Below are positions 61,301-64,000 of a stretch of 64,000 bases of DNA, one piece after another. The DNA comes from DATMXT01 sp963662765 (lineage in GTDB: Bacteria; Bacillota; Clostridia; Oscillospirales; Feifaniaceae). Position 1 is the stretch's first letter, and the number at the start of each line of letters is the position of its first letter. The stretch lies in the NCBI GenBank assembly GCA_963662765.2, contig CAXXUP010000005.1, forward strand, positions 172,004 through 236,003. The letters are read 5' to 3'. The position numbers and the translations under genes are program-made. Below the pieces are notes generated by a model. That model was not told the DNA's origin. It did not search any database and saw only the letters and a program-made list of their open reading frames with translations.

Positions 61301-62257
61301 TTACCGGTCCTCGCGGAAATAATTGATGCCGAGCCCCTCCGGAATGTGAAGCCGGCCGGTCTTTCGCATGGAGGTGGCCACCAGCACCAGCGCCGTTACG
61401 AAAAAGGGCAGCATGTCGTAGAGAGCTGCAGGCGGGGAAAATACGCTTTTGGGAATGTAGAATTTGAGCACCCGCATCATACCGAAAATGAAGGAGCCAC
61501 CGATAGCAACCCACGGTTTCCAAGCCGCGAAGATGACAAGTGCCACCGAAATCCAGCCGAGTCCCCCGACATTGTCCGAGATCCAGACGCCGCCGTTGAT
61601 GATCATGGCACAGTAGGCGCCGCCCAGTCCGCAAATGCCGCCGCCCAGCATGATGTTCAGGTATTTGAGCCTCGTGACCGGAATTCCGGCGGCGTCGGCA
61701 GCTGCCGGGTTTTCACCGACGGCCTGCACCGAAAGCCCGATTTTGGTCTTGTAAAGATAGATGCCGGCAAAAACTGCGATGGCGATGGCGATATAGACAA
61801 AGGGGTTATAGGAGAACAACAGCTCTCCGACCACCGGAAGGTCCGAAAGCCCTTCGATATGGACATTGCCGACGGCGGCCGTGATACCGGCCGGCAGCTT
61901 CAGGGTGCCGTTCGGTGACTTACCGAGCATATAGACGCCAATGAGATTGGAAAGCCCCACGCCGAAGATGGTCAGTGTGAGCCCGGTCACGTTCTGGTTG
62001 GCCATAAAGGTGACGGTCAGCACCGCGTAAATGAGGCTCGAGAGCACACCGCCTAAGAAAGCCGCCGCGAGGGCGACCCAGAAGCTGTCGTACATGTAGC
62101 CCCACATGAAGCCGGCACAGGCTCCGATCGACATGATGCCCTCGACCCCGAGGTTGAGGTGTCCAGCCTTTTCACAGATGATCTCGCCCACCGTGCCCAG
62201 TAGCAAGGGCGTTCCGGCGATGACGGCGGCAACCAGGAATTTAATGATCGCATTCAT
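61301..62257 (-). CDS. ABC transporter permease, nucleoside/BMP-family type (second permease)
   Basis: A 318-residue membrane subunit with about eight to ten helices and family blocks GEIICEKAGHLNLGVEG, NQNVTGLTLTIFGVGL and YFREDR at the C-terminus. This is the smaller of the two permeases of importers such as the nucleoside (NupQ-like) or purine/riboflavin-type BMP systems. ATG overlaps the first permease gene. The binding protein gene would be expected outside the window. Confidence 0.93.
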   Translation of the reverse strand: MNAIIKFLVAAVIAGTPLLLGTVGEIICEKAGHLNLGVEGIMSIGACAGFMWGYMYDSFWVALAAAFLGGVLSSLIYAVLTVTFMANQNVTGLTLTIFGVGLSNLIGVYMLGKSPNGTLKLPAGITAAVGNVHIEGLSDLPVVGELLFSYNPFVYIAIAIAVFAGIYLYKTKIGLSVQAVGENPAAADAAGIPVTRLKYLNIMLGGGICGLGGAYCAMIINGGVWISDNVGGLGWISVALVIFAAWKPWVAIGGSFIFGMMRVLKFYIPKSVFSPPAALYDMLPFFVTALVLVATSMRKTGRLHIPEGLGINYFREDR

Positions 62258-63336
62258 TTCGAGTTTCCTCCCCTGCCCAGTACAAACCGGTAGTTGACAA
62301 AAAACTCACAGCCTAAGACAAAGAATAAAATAATGCCCTGAAGCACATCGGCGCAGTTGGTCGAGATGCCGTAGGTAGACTGCACAACGCTGCTCCCCTT
62401 CTCCAGCACGGCAAACAAAAAGGTGATGACCAAAATGGCCCTGGGGTCAAGTCTTCCGAGCCATGCGATGATAATGGCTGTAAACCCGACGCCGCCCGCC
62501 ACCGACGGGGTCAGCGTGATGTCGGCACCGGTCGCCTGAATCATGCCGCAAAGGCCCGCTATGGCGCCGGACAAAAACATGGTGCGCAGCACGATTTTCC
62601 TGACATTCATGCCGGCGTACCGTGCGGTGTCCTGGCTTTCGCCCACAACCGTGATCTCGTACCCCTGCTTGGTGTATTTCAGGTAGATAAACACCGCGAC
62701 TAAAAGGATCAAGGCGATGATCCAGCCGAAGTGGACCCCCAGCACTTTGTTCAAAGTGGCGTTTTGGGAAAAGCGAGCAATGGCCGTGTAACCCTGAAGT
62801 TCGGGGTCCATCCAGGGTCCATCCCGTAAATATTTGACAATATACATGGCGATGTAGTTAAGCATGAGGGTGAACAGTGTCTCGTTCGTGCCAAACCGGG
62901 TCTTAAAGTAGGCCGGGATCAGTCCCCACAGTCCGCCGCCGGCAATACCGGCAACCAGCATGACGGCGATCAGCAGCCAGTGGTTCCAGCCGTCATGGTA
63001 GAGGGCAAAGTAAGTCGCAAAGGCCGCCCCCATTGTGATCTGTCCCTCGGCTCCGATGTTCCAAAAGTGCATTTTGAAGGCCAGCGTCACGCCGAGCGAC
63101 GCGATGAGCATTGGGATCATGAGTTTGATGGTACCCTGCACCGCGAGCTTGCTGCGAAAGGCCCCGCTGACAATCGTTGCGTAGATGGCGACGGGGCTCT
63201 GTCCAAGCGACAGGATGAAGAGACCGCCGACGCAAAGCGACAGCAGCAGCGCCGCAATTCGCAGCAGCGAAGCGGTGTTTGTCGGAAGCTCGGCCCGTTT
63301 GAGGATGCGCACCGGAGCGTCGTGTACTTTTTTCAT
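62254..63336 (-). CDS. ABC transporter permease, nucleoside/BMP-family type (first permease)
   Basis: A 360-residue membrane subunit of the same importer. Seen are LGVTLAFKMHFWNIGAEGQ (typical of this permease type), FGTNETLFTLMLNYIA, and GFTAIIIAWLGRLDP. An N-terminal cytoplasmic stretch of about 25 residues precedes the first helix. Overlaps both neighbours by 4 bp (ATGA), so the three subunits are translationally coupled. Confidence 0.93.
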   Translation of the reverse strand: MKKVHDAPVRILKRAELPTNTASLLRIAALLLSLCVGGLFILSLGQSPVAIYATIVSGAFRSKLAVQGTIKLMIPMLIASLGVTLAFKMHFWNIGAEGQITMGAAFATYFALYHDGWNHWLLIAVMLVAGIAGGGLWGLIPAYFKTRFGTNETLFTLMLNYIAMYIVKYLRDGPWMDPELQGYTAIARFSQNATLNKVLGVHFGWIIALILLVAVFIYLKYTKQGYEITVVGESQDTARYAGMNVRKIVLRTMFLSGAIAGLCGMIQATGADITLTPSVAGGVGFTAIIIAWLGRLDPRAILVITFLFAVLEKGSSVVQSTYGISTNCADVLQGIILFFVLGCEFFVNYRFVLGRGGNSK

Positions 63337-64000
63337 GCCGACACCTCCTCATAGGTTGTCCCGGTCATCATGAGCCCGATCTGCTCCTTAGTGACCGTTT
63401 TGGCGTCCACAATGCCGGTGATCCGCCCGTGGCATAGCACTAGAATGCGGTCGGACAGCTCGAGCAGCACGTCGAGGTCCTCACCGATATACATGATGGC
63501 CACGCCTCTTTGCTTTTGCTCGTTTAAGAGGTCGTAGACCGTATTTGACGAATTGATGTCGAGTCCACGCACCGGGTAGGCTGTGATGAGCAGGTCGGGG
63601 TCGGACTCGATTTCGCGCCCCAGCAACACTTTTTGCACATTTCCGCCCGACAGCAGTCTGACCGGCACTTCGACGCCCGGCGTGACAATGCCGAGCTTGT
63701 CCACAAGAGACTCGGCTAAAGCCTTTGCCGGCGCCCGATCGATGAAGGGGCCCTTTTTGGCCTTGTAGGTCTTGAGCAGCATGTTATCCACCATGCCCAT
63801 GCCGGACACCAGCCCCATACCGAGCCTGTCCTCCGGGACAAAGCTCATGCTGATACCCAGTCCGATAATTTCAGCCGGTGTCTTGCCGAGCAGGTTTTCC
63901 TTCTTGTAAAGTGCCGCGCCTTTACTGGCTTTTGTCAGTCCTGCGATGGCCTCGCACAGCTCTTTTTGGCCGCTGCCGGCAATTCCGGCAACTCCTAAAA
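63333..64000 (-). CDS. ABC transporter ATP-binding protein, nucleoside/sugar type, partial
   Basis: The C-terminal 222 residues of a double-ABC ATPase; the gene continues beyond the right edge. The visible part is the second ATPase domain without its Walker A: VAGIAGSGQKELCEAI at the edge, PEDRLGMGLV, signature LLSGGNVQKVLLGRE, and a Walker B-like LLITAYPVRGLD. This layout is known for simple-sugar and nucleoside importers. ATGA overlap with the permease gene. Confidence 0.93.
   Translation of the reverse strand, partial: LGVAGIAGSGQKELCEAIAGLTKASKGAALYKKENLLGKTPAEIIGLGISMSFVPEDRLGMGLVSGMGMVDNMLLKTYKAKKGPFIDRAPAKALAESLVDKLGIVTPGVEVPVRLLSGGNVQKVLLGREIESDPDLLITAYPVRGLDINSSNTVYDLLNEQKQRGVAIMYIGEDLDVLLELSDRILVLCHGRITGIVDAKTVTKEQIGLMMTGTTYEEVSA

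Noticed and set aside
1..64000. Mobile element, prophage or defence system
   Set aside because: No transposase, integrase, phage structural, restriction-modification, toxin-antitoxin or reverse transcriptase gene was recognised, and the only tRNA gene has no flanking att-like repeat that I can see.

Overview
The window is an ordinary-looking stretch of chromosome from a moderately GC-rich Firmicute, most likely a spore-forming anaerobe of the class Clostridia. The evidence is sequence reading only: Gram-positive PolC, a SigH-type sigma factor, three Spo0A-like boxes, clostridial small families (DUF6514, DUF1540, DUF4363, the TSCPD protein), strong GGAGG ribosome sites with frequent TTG and GTG starts, and sigma-A promoters with 17-18 bp spacing. 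I see no transposase, integrase, phage module or CRISPR array.

Layout, left to right. 1-1800: end of an FtsW/RodA-family gene, nrdR and a DUF6514 gene. 2000-10170: greA-lysS, an unrecognised gene with an inverted repeat over its start codon, then a cell-envelope group on the minus strand (PucR-type regulator, ftsE, ftsX, M23 peptidase, S41 protease). 10300-16300: the proteostasis group tig-clpP-clpX-lon. 16300-22600: a phosphoesterase, DUF1540, and rplS-lepB-rbgA-rnhB-yraN-dipeptidase-thrC. 22700-23765: a DUF421/DUF4363 pair. 23975-28964: five genes on one strand for an envelope glycolipid-type function (GT28-like glycosyltransferase, polysaccharide deacetylase, flippase-like membrane protein) ending in a response regulator and histidine kinase. 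29227-34550: metal homeostasis, with a Zn/Cd-type P-ATPase carrying a Cys/His repeat domain, a very short rhodanese, a copper ATPase broken by five frameshifts, and csoR with its operator. 34600-38000: B12-dependent ribonucleotide reductase nrdJ, a GNAT acetyltransferase with an in-frame stop, and a free-standing TSCPD protein. 38100-41400 (plus strand): pyridoxamine kinase, queH, tRNA-Gly(GCC), a structured untranslated stretch, a cysteine hydrolase and an FMN-dependent alpha-hydroxy-acid oxidase. 41425-48900: degV, guaB, two half-size TauE/SafE genes, mscL-csaB-ruvX, a zinc-ribbon gene and sigH. 48900-61250: the pyrH-frr-uppS-cdsA-dxr-rseP-ispG-polC group and rpsB-tsf. 61300-64000: an ABC transporter of the nucleoside/BMP-family type, cut by the window edge.

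A caution runs through the annotation. copA, mscL, sigH, polC and pyrH are each interrupted by small indels, most of them one base in a homopolymer. Because polC and pyrH are normally essential, sequencing or assembly error is the leading explanation there. copA, with five such insertions and otherwise intact motifs, may be either an error hotspot or a very young pseudogene. No clearly new multi-gene system was found. The most promising leads are the Spo0A-box-flanked DUF6514 gene, the glycolipid plus two-component cluster, the metal-binding repeat domain, the inverted repeat over the unknown gene's start, and the structured stretch at 39641-39787.
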